A stretch of DNA of 64,000 nt. Origin: Williamsia muralis NBRC 105860 (GTDB lineage Bacteria > Actinomycetota > Actinomycetes > Mycobacteriales > Mycobacteriaceae). Shown here one piece after another: positions 13,896-22,229 of the stretch. Every line of letters starts with the position of its first letter. Positions within the stretch are counted from its first letter, which is position 1. The position numbers were made by a program, and so were the translations under genes. The notes below the pieces were generated by a model, which saw nothing but the letters and a program-made list of their open reading frames with translations, was not told the origin of the DNA and did no database searches. Location: positions 124,001-188,000 of the forward strand of contig NZ_BDAP01000004.1 of the NCBI RefSeq assembly GCF_001598915.1. The letters run 5' to 3'.

Positions 13896-14075
13896 TCAAG
13901 ACCGGGTTACTTCCTCCATGTAGAAATCGGCCTTGGCGGCACCGCAGTCCGGGCAACTCCAGTCATCCGGGATGTCGTCCCAGCGGGTTCCCGGCGCGAT
14001 TCCGTCTTCGGGCCAACCCTTTTCCTCGTCGTACTCGAACCCGCATTGCATACAGACGTACAGCTTGTAGTTCAT
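13896..14075 (-). CDS. rubB: Rubredoxin, AlkG2-type electron donor to AlkB
   Basis: A 59-residue iron protein starting [20 protein letters not shown]. The iron is held by two CxxC pairs (C8-x2-C11 and C41-x2-C44, in CPDC). Sequence spacing and the [19 protein letters not shown] core fit the AlkG2 class, which passes electrons from rubredoxin reductase to the AlkB di-iron site. It lies between tetR and the first rubredoxin. No rubredoxin reductase gene is present here. Too short to stand out in ORF scans but clear by motif. Confidence 0.95.
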   Translation of the reverse strand: MNYKLYVCMQCGFEYDEEKGWPEDGIAPGTRWDDIPDDWSCPDCGAAKADFYMEEVTRS

Positions 14076-14137
14076 GGTGATGTCCTTGGTGGTGATGTGT
14101 TTGAGGCGATGTCATCGGTGATATTCGGCCGTTGCGG

Positions 14138-14308
14138 TCAGCGCCCAGGAGCTGGTTCGAAGTCGACCTTCTCGCGGACCCCGCAATCGGGGCACGGCCA
14201 GTCGTCCGGCACGTCGTTCCACGCTGTGCCCGGCCGGAAACCCTCGCGCGGCGCCCCGGCCGACTCGTCGTAGACGTAGTCGCAGACCGGGCATCGGTAC
14301 GCGCTCAT
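14138..14308 (-). CDS. rubA: Rubredoxin, AlkG1-type
   Basis: A 56-residue rubredoxin beginning MSAYRCPVCDYVYDE, with CxxC pairs CPVC and CPDC. The sequence resembles the AlkG1 class, which in tested systems does not replace AlkG2 in electron transfer to AlkB; its role is unclear. Its ATG overlaps the alkB stop as ATGA, so it is translationally coupled to alkB. The second rubredoxin follows 62 bases later. Confidence 0.95.
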   Translation of the reverse strand: MSAYRCPVCDYVYDESAGAPREGFRPGTAWNDVPDDWPCPDCGVREKVDFEPAPGR

Positions 14309-15543
14309 CGCTGCTTGCTCCCAGCCGCTCGGGCGAGCACCTTCTCCCGTTTGCCGGGTACGACGTTGAGCTTGGTGAGGTCTCCGTCGTAGTGGTCGAT
14401 CACTCTGTGGTCCATCACCTTGCGCCAGATCGGAGGGAAGTACGCCAGCGTGATCATGCTCGCGTAGCCGCTGGGCAGATTCGGGGCGTCGTCGAAGCTC
14501 CGCAGAACCTGGTAACGCCTGGTCGGATTGGCGTGGTGGTCGCTGTGACGCTGCAGGTGATAGAGGAAGATGTTGGTGCAGATGTGGTCGGAGTTCCAGC
14601 TGTGCTCGGGTGCCGCGCGTACGTACCGGCCACTCGGAAGCTTCTGGCGCATCAGTCCGTAGTGCTCGAGGTAGTTGACCGTCTCGAGCAGGCTGAACCC
14701 GTACACCGCCTGGATCACCATGAACGGCAATATCTCCCAGCCGAAGATGATCGTCAGCGCACCCCAGAGCACCACTGACATCAGCCAGGCGTTGAGCACG
14801 TCGTTGCGGATGTTCCAGACAGAGTGCTCCAGGCGGTTCATCCGGGTGCGTTCGAGCTTCCACGCCGAGGTGAGCGAACCCCAGACGCTGCGTGGCAGGA
14901 ACGCCCAGAACGTCTCACCGAACTTGGCGCTGGCCGGATCCTCGGGCGTCGCGACGCGGACGTGATGGCCCCGGTTGTGCTCGATGTAGAAGTGACCGTA
15001 GAACGTCTGCGCGAGAGTGATCTTCGAGAGCCAGCGTTCGAGCGAATCCTTCTTGTGGCCCAGTTCGTGAGCGGTGTTGATGCCGATGCCACCCATGACA
15101 CCGATCGACAGCGCCACACCGATCTTGGAGATGATCCCCAATCCGCCGTCGACACCCAGCCAGCTCAGATCGCTGGTCGTCCACAGGTAGCAGGCAAAGA
15201 TCAGGCTTGCGAACTGGAACGGGATGTAGGCGTAGGTGCAATACCGGTAGTACTTGTCGTTCTCCAGTTGCTCCATCAGCTCTCCGGGAGGGTTCTGACC
15301 GTCCGGTCCGAAGAAGATGTCGAGGACGGGTAGCAGACCGTAGACGAGCAGGGGTCCGATCCACCACCACACCGGTGACACCGCGCTCCATCCGAGTGCG
15401 TTGAAGCCGGCGATCAGACCGGCCGCGAGAAACAGTGCCGTCGGGGGGATCAGGCCGAGCAACCACAGGTACCGCTTGCGGTCTCGCCACTCGAGAGACG
15501 GCGACACCCCCTGGCCACCTTGTGCCGTGAGATCGGTGCTCAT
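14305..15543 (-). CDS. alkB: Alkane 1-monooxygenase AlkB
   Basis: Integral-membrane non-haem di-iron enzyme that hydroxylates the terminal carbon of medium-chain n-alkanes. The 412-residue protein has the three diagnostic histidine boxes: HELGHK (H159, H163), EHNRGHH (H189, H193, H194) and QRHSDHH near residue 315, plus NYLEHYG. Several hydrophobic helices precede and separate them. ATG follows AGGAGG by 6 bases; an adjacent upstream TTG is too close to that site. First gene of the alkB-rubA-rubB-tetR operon. Confidence 0.97.
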   Translation of the reverse strand: MSTDLTAQGGQGVSPSLEWRDRKRYLWLLGLIPPTALFLAAGLIAGFNALGWSAVSPVWWWIGPLLVYGLLPVLDIFFGPDGQNPPGELMEQLENDKYYRYCTYAYIPFQFASLIFACYLWTTSDLSWLGVDGGLGIISKIGVALSIGVMGGIGINTAHELGHKKDSLERWLSKITLAQTFYGHFYIEHNRGHHVRVATPEDPASAKFGETFWAFLPRSVWGSLTSAWKLERTRMNRLEHSVWNIRNDVLNAWLMSVVLWGALTIIFGWEILPFMVIQAVYGFSLLETVNYLEHYGLMRQKLPSGRYVRAAPEHSWNSDHICTNIFLYHLQRHSDHHANPTRRYQVLRSFDDAPNLPSGYASMITLAYFPPIWRKVMDHRVIDHYDGDLTKLNVVPGKREKVLARAAGSKQR

Positions 15544-15582
15544 CAACTACCTCCTCGTCGAGTAGAACGCGTGATGAGTTTG

Positions 15583-15620
15583 ACAATAGCCAGTGTCACG
15601 TCTGTTGTCTATACATACAA
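15583..15620 (-). promoter_or_regulatory. Candidate alkB promoter and TetR operator
   Basis: On the minus strand TAGACA (15606-15611) and TATTGT (15583-15588) are separated by 17 bases, an acceptable promoter pair 40-70 bases before alkB. An imperfect palindrome TTGTCTATACATACAA (15605-15620, 12 of 16 positions symmetric) overlaps the -35 element, where a TetR repressor could block polymerase. Both are pattern-based calls without a comparison set. Confidence 0.4.
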
Positions 15621-15650
15621 GGTTATTTGTAAAGTGCCCCAGTTCACAAA

Positions 15651-15689
15651 AGAGCCCCGGTCGAGAGTCGCACTCTCGACCGGGGCTCT
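15651..15689 (-). terminator. Terminator of the permease gene
   Basis: A perfect 18-bp stem (AGAGCCCCGGTCGAGAGT and its complement) with a 3-base CGC loop lies 14 bases after the permease stop. On the minus strand it is followed by TTTTGTG, as in intrinsic terminators. It insulates alkB from the permease transcript. Confidence 0.92.
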
Positions 15690-15703
15690 GTGTGAGTCAG
15701 CCG

Positions 15704-17248
15704 TTACGGCCGATTCGGTCCCGCTCTCTTCGCTTCCGCGGCCAACGCCGCGTCGCCGACAGCGTCGTCTATCTCGCCACGCTGACGCTTGCCCACCATG
15801 GAATGACGCTGGCTGTAGAGGAAGTAGACCGCTACGCCGATGACCATCCAGATCAGGAACCGGATCCACGTCAGCGCCGACAGGTTCAGCATCAACCAGA
15901 GGCAGGCCACGATTGCCGCTATCGGCAGGAACGGCATCAACGGCACCTTGAAGCCGCGAGGCAGATCCGGGCGGGTGCGTCGGAGAACGATGACTCCGGC
16001 CGCGACCACAACGAAGGCGAACAGCGTGCCGACGTTGACCATCTCCTCGAGCTTCTCGATCGGGAAGAACGCCGCGACAACCGCGACTGCGACGCCCACG
16101 ATGATCTGGATTCGGGCGGGTGTGCCGAACTTGCTCGTCTTCGACAACGAGCGCGGCAGGAGTCCGTCTCGGGCCATCGCGAACAACACCCGGGACTGAC
16201 CCAGCATCAGGACCATCACAACGGTTGTCAGTCCGGCCAGGGCACCGATCGAGATCGCCTTCTCTGCCCAGGTGACGCCGTTCTGTCCGAACGCGTACGC
16301 CAGGTTCTTCGGTTCGCCGTTGCCCGCCGATGTCGCCAGTTCCTTGTAGCTCAACATGCCGGTCACCACGATCGTGACCAGGATGTACAGCACCGTCACG
16401 ATGGCCAGGGAACCGAGGATGCCTCGCGGAACGTCCTTCTTGGGATTCTTGGTCTCCTCGGCAGTTGTTGCCACCACGTCGAATCCGATGAACGCGAAGA
16501 ACACGATCGATGCCGCCGCCAACACGCCGTACCAGCCGTAGCTCGAGTCGCCACCACCGGTGATCAACGAAAAGAGCGTGGAGTCAACGGACTTGCCACC
16601 CGATTCCGATGGCTGCGACTCCGGGATGAACGGCTTGTAGTTGTCGGCCTTGATGTAGAAGAAGCCCACCACGATGACCAGCAGCACAACCGTCACCTTG
16701 ATGGCCGTGATCACTGCGCTGAACGTCGACGACAGTTTGGTGCCGAGCACCAGCAGGACGGTGATCACCGAGACGATCACCAACGCACCCCAGTCGACGG
16801 TGTGCCCCGCTATTTCCGTTGTGCCACCCGCGAATCCGAAGACCGTGCCGAGATAGCTCGACCACCCCTTCGACACCACCGCGGCGCCGACCGCGAACTC
16901 GAGGATGAGGTCCCAGCCGAGGATCCAGGCCAGGAACTCGCCGAAGGTGGCATACCCGAAGGTGTAGGCAGACCCGGCCACCGGAACCGTGGAAGCGAAC
17001 TCGGCGTAACACAGGGCTGCCAATGCGCACGCCACTGCGGCCATCACAAATGACAGCGAGATCGCCGGTCCGGCCTTGTTACCCGCGGTGGACGCGGTGA
17101 TCGTGAAGATGCCGGCACCGATGACGACCGATACACCGAAGACCGTGAGGTCCCACCAGGTCAAACTCTTCTTCAGCTGCGAACCGGGTTCTTCGGTGTC
17201 AGCCATCGATTGCTCTACGGACTTTGTCCGTGTCAGCGGATTACCCAT
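15704..17248 (-). CDS. APC-family cationic amino acid permease
   Basis: A 514-residue protein with about 12-13 hydrophobic segments. The APC signature is near the start (TVFGVSVVIGAGIFTITASTAG) and the CAT-type FFAFIGFDVVATTAEETKNPKKDVP segment lies mid-protein. It belongs to the YfnA/cationic amino-acid transporter branch; Arg/Lys/His uptake is the family expectation, but the substrate cannot be read from the sequence. Position next to alkB matches Rv3253c. The C-terminal tail is charged and cytoplasmic. Confidence 0.9.
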   Translation of the reverse strand: MGNPLTRTKSVEQSMADTEEPGSQLKKSLTWWDLTVFGVSVVIGAGIFTITASTAGNKAGPAISLSFVMAAVACALAALCYAEFASTVPVAGSAYTFGYATFGEFLAWILGWDLILEFAVGAAVVSKGWSSYLGTVFGFAGGTTEIAGHTVDWGALVIVSVITVLLVLGTKLSSTFSAVITAIKVTVVLLVIVVGFFYIKADNYKPFIPESQPSESGGKSVDSTLFSLITGGGDSSYGWYGVLAAASIVFFAFIGFDVVATTAEETKNPKKDVPRGILGSLAIVTVLYILVTIVVTGMLSYKELATSAGNGEPKNLAYAFGQNGVTWAEKAISIGALAGLTTVVMVLMLGQSRVLFAMARDGLLPRSLSKTSKFGTPARIQIIVGVAVAVVAAFFPIEKLEEMVNVGTLFAFVVVAAGVIVLRRTRPDLPRGFKVPLMPFLPIAAIVACLWLMLNLSALTWIRFLIWMVIGVAVYFLYSQRHSMVGKRQRGEIDDAVGDAALAAEAKRAGPNRP

Positions 17249-17460
17249 GCAGGAACTCCCTCACTCGAACGCGGCGTGCCCCAGCGTGCAGCCTGTCTGC
17301 AAACTATCGGACGCAACCGGCGTAGATTGCCCAATCCGCCGCGATGCACACGAAGATTCTTACGGCAACGAAATTGGTGGCTCTGAGGCACCCGGTCGAT
17401 CGGTGTGGTTTGGTCGGCAGCGGTACGGATCGCCGCACCTCTCAACCCACCTGCCAGACG

Positions 17461-17497
17461 CCGAAACCCGCCGACTCAGGTGGGCGGCGGGTTTCGG
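17461..17497 (-). terminator. Terminator of the ESX substrate operon
   Basis: A 13-bp perfect inverted repeat (CCGAAACCCGCCG / CGGCGGGTTTCGG) with an 11-base loop sits 22 bases past the esx gene stop. The remaining 17249-17460 region up to the permease start shows no gene; it should hold the permease promoter. Confidence 0.75.
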
Positions 17498-17519
17498 GTT
17501 GTTCGAGGTGGTCGGACGA

Positions 17520-17810
17520 TCAGCTGAAGTAGCCGGCCGTCCGCTGGTCGGCGGCCTGCATGTTGCTCGATGCCTCGGTGACCTTCGACGACAGCGCGGT
17601 GAGCAGCGCGCGGGAGTCGGTGAAGCTGGTGTCCCACGACTGCTGCGCGGCGCCATAGGCCTGCGATGCCTGCTGTGACTGCCAGTTCTCGTGCAGCCGG
17701 GACACCTCGGACTTCAAGGTGGTGGCGAGGTGTTCGAGCTGGTTGAAGTTGCTGTTGAGCTGAGACGCCAGCTCTTCCATCCGCGGGTAGTTGTACTGGA
17801 TGATGCTCAT
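17520..17810 (-). CDS. WXG100-family type VII secretion substrate (EsxA-like)
   Basis: A 96-residue all-helical protein of typical WXG100 length. The bend between helices is HENWQSQQA at about residues 40-48, so the usual WxG is W-Q-S here. Likely secreted as a heterodimer with the product of the adjacent 17849 gene, which carries the canonical motif and tail. ATG start; last gene of the minus-strand cluster, followed by a terminator. Naming as EsxA-like rests on position and length, not on close similarity. Confidence 0.85.
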   Translation of the reverse strand: MSIIQYNYPRMEELASQLNSNFNQLEHLATTLKSEVSRLHENWQSQQASQAYGAAQQSWDTSFTDSRALLTALSSKVTEASSNMQAADQRTAGYFS

Positions 17811-17848
17811 GGTTGGTCTGCTTTCTGACTCGGTGGAAGTGGGAGCGC

Positions 17849-18181
17849 TCAGAGCTTGAGCGCGGGTCCGGATCCGGCGACGTTGTTGAAGATGCCGGCG
17901 TTGTCCTGGTCGTCGGCGTCGTAGCCGTTGAAGCCGGTCGACAGCGACGTCTTGAGGGTGTCGAGAGCTGTCTGCAACTGTGTCGCCTCGTCCTTCCAGG
18001 CGGTCACCGCGCCTTGGAAGGCCCCACTCGCGTTGCCTTTCCACAGTGCAAGCGCCTCTTCGGCGTCTGCGGTGATGCGGGCCAGGACGGTGCCCATGTC
18101 GTCGACGATGTCCCCCACCGATTTCGTCGAGGCCAACCCGGCCGCGACGTCGAGATCGAGACCGTTGGTTCCGGTGCTCAT
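17849..18181 (-). CDS. WXG100-family type VII secretion substrate (EsxB-like, CFP-10-like)
   Basis: A 110-residue helical protein with the WXG motif W-K-G at about residues 47-49 (LALWKGNASGAF). Its C-terminal tail contains Y-D-A-D-D, a match to the general ESX secretion signal YxxxD/E that EccC recognises on CFP-10. It lies 38 bases upstream of the second WXG100 gene, the usual esxB-esxA pairing. Confidence 0.9.
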   Translation of the reverse strand: MSTGTNGLDLDVAAGLASTKSVGDIVDDMGTVLARITADAEEALALWKGNASGAFQGAVTAWKDEATQLQTALDTLKTSLSTGFNGYDADDQDNAGIFNNVAGSGPALKL

Positions 18182-18305
18182 GATGCTTCCCCTTTTGTGT
18201 GTGATTGCCGCGGAATCAGATGACCTCCGCGTGTACAGCGACTGACTCCCGTTCGTCGATCAGCCTCGACGGCCGGGATCTGCTCCCCCTCTCGATTCCC
18301 CCCGA

Positions 18306-19136
18306 TCACGGCATCCATCTGCCGGTCGGCAACGTCTCCATCAACAGGTCGGTTGCCTGCGCGATGCGGTGCGGTGTGCCCGCGGACAGCGTCGTCCAGA
18401 TCCGGCCATCGGGCGACATGGTCGGACTCGCCACGATTCGGCCACGGGCGGTGTCGTACACCGCGACCGCGCCTGACGTTCGTAGATTTCTGCCCGGGCC
18501 TGCCTCCCGCGCGATGATCTCGGCATGGCCGACACACGATTCGAATGCCGCCGCGTACCTGGCTGCGTCAGCGTGCGTCGCACCGACGGCGTAGAGCGCA
18601 TCCGCATAGTCGGCCGCCGTGGCCGCGCGATCGAGTCGTTCGCGGAGTTCGGCCGCGGGCGCGCTGATCGACTGCACGTCCGCCGCCGACATCGGCCCGA
18701 ATTCAGCGGCGATCAGCGGCCCGACCTCGCTCGCGTCGACCGTCCCGAGCATCCGGATGGTGAGTCCGTCCGACCGTCGATGTGCCACAACATGTCTGCC
18801 GCCGCTCCGGGCCAGACACATACGCGGCGACATCTCGACGCCGTATCGCCGGAGTTCCACAACGGCCTCGGGGTTGGCAAGGACGGCCAGCGCGTCCGCC
18901 AACGGCTCGGTCACGCCGGCTGTCGAACAGCCATCTCTGCTCATGATCCCCGCATCCAGCAGCTTTCGTGACGAGGAGGAATGCGCCGCGGCTCGCTCCA
19001 CTGCGGTGTCGTGAATCGGCGTCACATCGAGCACTGTTGGCCACGTCTGGATATCGAGAAGGCCTGCGAGATAGTCGATATCGGTGAGGGTCACGTGATA
19101 CTCCGGTGCGATGTCCTTGATCCACATCGTTGTCAT
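18306..19136 (-). CDS. espG: EspG family ESX chaperone
   Basis: Cytosolic chaperone of 276 residues expected to bind the tip of the PPE partner and deliver PE-PPE pairs to an ESX machine. The N-terminal region (VTLTDIDYLAGLLDIQTWPTVLDV) and the beta-rich middle (RRYGVEMSPRMCLARSGGRHVVAHRRSDGLTIR) fit the EspG fold. The ATG overlaps the stop of the PPE-like gene as ATGA, matching its job. A second ATG three codons in is equally possible. Confidence 0.8.
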   Translation of the reverse strand: MTTMWIKDIAPEYHVTLTDIDYLAGLLDIQTWPTVLDVTPIHDTAVERAAAHSSSSRKLLDAGIMSRDGCSTAGVTEPLADALAVLANPEAVVELRRYGVEMSPRMCLARSGGRHVVAHRRSDGLTIRMLGTVDASEVGPLIAAEFGPMSAADVQSISAPAAELRERLDRAATAADYADALYAVGATHADAARYAAAFESCVGHAEIIAREAGPGRNLRTSGAVAVYDTARGRIVASPTMSPDGRIWTTLSAGTPHRIAQATDLLMETLPTGRWMP

Positions 19137-20161
19137 CGTCCTGTGTCCGGGGCACCGAGGACTGCCGGGACCGACGTCGCCGGCGGCAAATCGAGTGCAC
19201 CCGTGCGGTATCGAGCGTCGATGACCTCGGCTGTCGGCCCCGATTCGTCACCGAACCGACCGGCCGGGTCCTGGGTGACGGCCGCTGCGTCGATACCCGC
19301 GCCCTGCGGCGACCGGGCCGCACGTGCCGGCTCCTGGCCGACCGTCGCGAGCGGCGAGACGGGGGGCGCAGGCGTCATCGCAGTTGTCGACCGATGCGGT
19401 GTCGGCTGGCCCGCAACTTCGGCCGCCGCGGACGGAGTTGTGGTACCGGCCAGAACCGTTGTGGCAAAGCGCGTCTTCTCACGTGGAGCCTGAGGGGCCG
19501 GCGCGAATCCGCCCAGGAGCAGTGGCCCGGGGGATGTCGTCGAGGTGGGCGCCGATACCGGCGCGACATGCGCACGCGGGCGTGACATCTGTTCGCCTGC
19601 CAGCGCGGTGGACGAGACGACCTCCGTCAGACGCGGCGGAAGCCACGGTTCGGCAAGAGGTGCACTCGCGGCCTCGTACGTGTCCATGACCCGGGCAGCA
19701 CGCTGCTTCTGGTCGTGCAGAGCGCGTTCGGCATCTGCCGCCACGCCGCCGATCGGCGCGCCCAGGGCGGCACCCACGGTAGCCGCTGTGTCCCGAATAC
19801 CCTTTGTCACAGCGATCTCAGGCAGATTGGGCATGTTGGCATGAGCAACGGTGGTGGCGGCGCACTGAGCCGTGGCCTTCCCCGCGTTCTCCACGGCTGC
19901 CGCGGAAACCTCGGTGAACCAGGTCGCGAAGTCGGCGAGCCTGGCGAACGCGTGGTCGGATGTCGCAGACTCCCAACCGGTTCCGAGGCGCGTCAGAATT
20001 GCCGCGTAGTCCAATCCCGCGTCGGCGAGCACCCCCGCGACGCAGCCCCAGGCGAGGGCCGCTTGCGCAGACGGTGTCGCCCCGGCGCCGCCTTCGACGA
20101 GATCAGCGGCGAGCCGCTGCGCAGGCCGCGCCTCCCAGACCACCCCCGTGAACCCGGTCAC
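19133..20161 (-). CDS. PPE-domain protein
   Basis: A 342-residue protein whose first about 165 residues resemble a PPE domain: helical, with VWEARPAQRLAADL at the start, GTGWES at the turn (the WxG-like position) and repeated Ala-rich helices. Residues 180-342 are Pro/Ala/Thr-rich and look disordered. The classical PPE tripeptide is absent near the N-terminus, so this is a divergent member of the type seen outside Mycobacterium. It overlaps the PE-like gene by 4 bases upstream and espG by 4 bases downstream. Confidence 0.75.
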   Translation of the reverse strand: MTGFTGVVWEARPAQRLAADLVEGGAGATPSAQAALAWGCVAGVLADAGLDYAAILTRLGTGWESATSDHAFARLADFATWFTEVSAAAVENAGKATAQCAATTVAHANMPNLPEIAVTKGIRDTAATVGAALGAPIGGVAADAERALHDQKQRAARVMDTYEAASAPLAEPWLPPRLTEVVSSTALAGEQMSRPRAHVAPVSAPTSTTSPGPLLLGGFAPAPQAPREKTRFATTVLAGTTTPSAAAEVAGQPTPHRSTTAMTPAPPVSPLATVGQEPARAARSPQGAGIDAAAVTQDPAGRFGDESGPTAEVIDARYRTGALDLPPATSVPAVLGAPDTGR

Positions 20162-20463
20162 AGCCGGAAAGCCTCCTCGATACTCTCTTCGGCACCGCGG
20201 TAGCCGCCGGCCTGAGCCCGCAGCACGGCCGCGATCTTTCGTAGTTCATTCACCCCGGCCGAGGTGGTTGCCGCGAACTCGGCCCCCACTGCCGTCAGGG
20301 TCTGTGCGGCGACGGTCGACACTTCGTCGCGGCCGGCCGGAGCGACCGACAGCGTCGGCAGGTGCTGTGTGAGAGCACTGCCCAACTGATCGGCCAGCCG
20401 ATCCAGATCTGTTGCCGCGCGCACCAATTCGTCGGGGTCGACGTTCAACTGTGATCCGGTCAT
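20158..20463 (-). CDS. PE-domain protein
   Basis: A helical hairpin protein of 101 residues from the ATG at 20463, which follows GGAG by 5 bases; an upstream ATG at 20490 would overlap the previous stop and give 110 residues. The sequence begins MTGSQLNVDPDELVRAATDL, with APAGRDEVSTVAAQTLTAVGAEF in the second helix, the PE pattern. The C-terminal tail has Y-R-G-A-E, matching the YxxxE secretion signal. Its stop overlaps the PPE start (ATGA), as in paired PE-PPE operons. Confidence 0.75.
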   Translation of the reverse strand: MTGSQLNVDPDELVRAATDLDRLADQLGSALTQHLPTLSVAPAGRDEVSTVAAQTLTAVGAEFAATTSAGVNELRKIAAVLRAQAGGYRGAEESIEEAFRL

Positions 20464-20486
20464 CGTTTCTCCGTTGTTCATCGGTG

Positions 20487-21812
20487 TCATATCTCCTGGT
20501 CTCTGCCAGACGGTCCCAGGCGCAACCGCACGTCAGGTGAGGACTCCCGGTCCTCGGTCTGCACTTCTCCCAGCACAGGGGGCGCGACGTCCGGGATGTC
20601 CCCGATGATCTGGGTCCCGTTGAGCTCGGTGACGAGGTAGTCCGCGGTCTCGTGCTGGTCGTCTGACGCACCGGCGCCGCGACCGGCTCCCATTGCACCC
20701 ATCGGCGCCATCGGGCTTCCCATCGCAGCCGGAACCACCGTGCTCTGATGGCGATTGTTCGTTGCTGGAACACCCTCCGGCCCAGCGCCGCTCGTCAGTC
20801 CTGGGGTGGTACGGGCGCTCAGCGCACTGGGCCCGCCGCCTCCTGGACCCAGGCCACCGCCGCCTCCGCCACCACCGCCGCCGCCCAGGCCACCCGCAAG
20901 GCCGGCAGGCATGGTTCTCGCGGGATCCATTGATGGATCGGTAGCCGACTTCTTCAGTTGCGCCTCATGGGTTCTGAGCAGTTGAGAGCCCGCCGGACCT
21001 GCCATCCCGCCGAGCTGCCCGACGCCCGCGACCATGGGCTTGCCGACACTGTCGAGCACCGTGCCGGCGATGGAGAACGGCGACGGACCCGCCATCGGTG
21101 CCCCGGTCACGGGCACCGGTTGTCCGTTCACGACCATGTGCCCCGTCGGCGCCAACAGCTCTGCACGCGTGGCCGCGACCACGGCGGTGGCCTCGGCGAG
21201 ACCATCGGCAGCGGCACCGAGTGCTACTGCCTGTCCCGGAGGAGTCACCAGGAAAGGGGCCGAAGCGGCAATGATGGCAACAGTTTTCGCGATGATGCCC
21301 TGTACCAGCGCCAGCCCGGTGCCGACGATCGCCGCGGCACCCTGGGTGTCGGCCGTCATCGTGGTTCCCTGGGCGGACAGAGCGGCCGTATCGGCGCTTG
21401 CCTGCACACTCTTGGCTGCGGTGGCAGTGGCCGCCTGGCCCGTCCAGACCTGGTCGAGCGCCTTGAGCGCCCCCGAACCCATGGACATCGACAGGTCGAG
21501 GATCTGCGAGAGCCCTTGGAGTATCGAGGTCGGATCGAATTCCCCACCGCCGAGGTTCCCCGTTCCGAAGCCACCGAGCAGGTCGGTGAGCGGCTTGACG
21601 AGGACGTCCAGATCAAGCGGCGGCAGCGGCGGCAGTCCAGGCATCGGTGGAGCAGGCGGAAGTTGCGGAAGACCGGCTATTCCCAGGTCTTTGAGCACCT
21701 GACTGACCGGGGTGTCCAGGATGGGACCCAGCGGACTCGCCTGCAGGAGGTCATTGATGGTGGGGTCGACAGGAGGAGATGAAGCCGGCGGGGCAGGCTC
21801 GGATTCGGTCAC
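20487..21812 (-). CDS. Pro/Gly-rich WXG-containing protein, probable ESX substrate
   Basis: A 441-residue protein of unknown function. A proline-rich start is followed by helical segments. Near residue 125 ALDQVWTGQAATA contains a WxG turn, and long Ala-rich helices follow. Residues about 310-335 are almost pure glycine. The C-terminal about 100 residues are acidic with DYLVTELNGTQIIGDIP. The organisation recalls large ESX substrates in other Mycobacteriales, but homology is not certain. The GTG start is placed after the stop of the preceding gene. Confidence 0.65.
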   Translation of the reverse strand: MTESEPAPPASSPPVDPTINDLLQASPLGPILDTPVSQVLKDLGIAGLPQLPPAPPMPGLPPLPPLDLDVLVKPLTDLLGGFGTGNLGGGEFDPTSILQGLSQILDLSMSMGSGALKALDQVWTGQAATATAAKSVQASADTAALSAQGTTMTADTQGAAAIVGTGLALVQGIIAKTVAIIAASAPFLVTPPGQAVALGAAADGLAEATAVVAATRAELLAPTGHMVVNGQPVPVTGAPMAGPSPFSIAGTVLDSVGKPMVAGVGQLGGMAGPAGSQLLRTHEAQLKKSATDPSMDPARTMPAGLAGGLGGGGGGGGGGGLGPGGGGPSALSARTTPGLTSGAGPEGVPATNNRHQSTVVPAAMGSPMAPMGAMGAGRGAGASDDQHETADYLVTELNGTQIIGDIPDVAPPVLGEVQTEDRESSPDVRLRLGPSGRDQEI

Positions 21813-21825
21813 TGGTTGCGCTTTC

Positions 21826-22143
21826 TCACAGAGCCGACTGGATGGCTGTGAACTCTCGGCCGGCCCCATCATCGGTGTCCGTGAACTCCGATGCCGTTGC
21901 CAGCGCAGCGGCTGCGGTCCCCGCATGCACCGCTGCGAGCTGACCGACCCCGAGCAGGTGGCTGGCCTGGGCCCCGGCGAACGCCAGGAGGAACTCTTGG
22001 CCGATCAACCCGAAGACCGGCACCATCTGAGCGATGTTCGCCGCGGCGTTGATGGATCCCGCGCTGGCGACGGCAGCGGACATGAGTGCCGCCGTGTCAC
22101 CGAACGCCTCGATGGCAGCAGGAACAGCAGTGATCTCGGACAT
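21826..22143 (-). CDS. Small ESX-associated protein, EspC/DUF2580-like
   Basis: A 105-residue Ala-rich, mostly helical protein starting MSEITAVPAAIEAFGDTAAL. Length, Ala richness and position between YbaB-like and PE/PPE genes fit the DUF2580 family of type VII secretion targets. There is no WXG motif and no clear YxxxD/E tail. ATG chosen because it follows a GGGGG stretch and the upstream sequence is not protein-like. The family call is tentative. Confidence 0.6.
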   Translation of the reverse strand: MSEITAVPAAIEAFGDTAALMSAAVASAGSINAAANIAQMVPVFGLIGQEFLLAFAGAQASHLLGVGQLAAVHAGTAAAALATASEFTDTDDGAGREFTAIQSAL

Positions 22144-22229
22144 CGAACCCCCGTTGATGTGAATGGTGAAGCGTGTACGTGCAGAAGCGGACCGGCCGAC
22201 GCCGGTCATGCTGATGACTACGTCGCGAA

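Noticed and set aside
15580..15590. TTGACA on the plus strand in the alkB upstream gap
   Set aside because: No plus-strand gene follows and no suitable -10 was found; coincidental.
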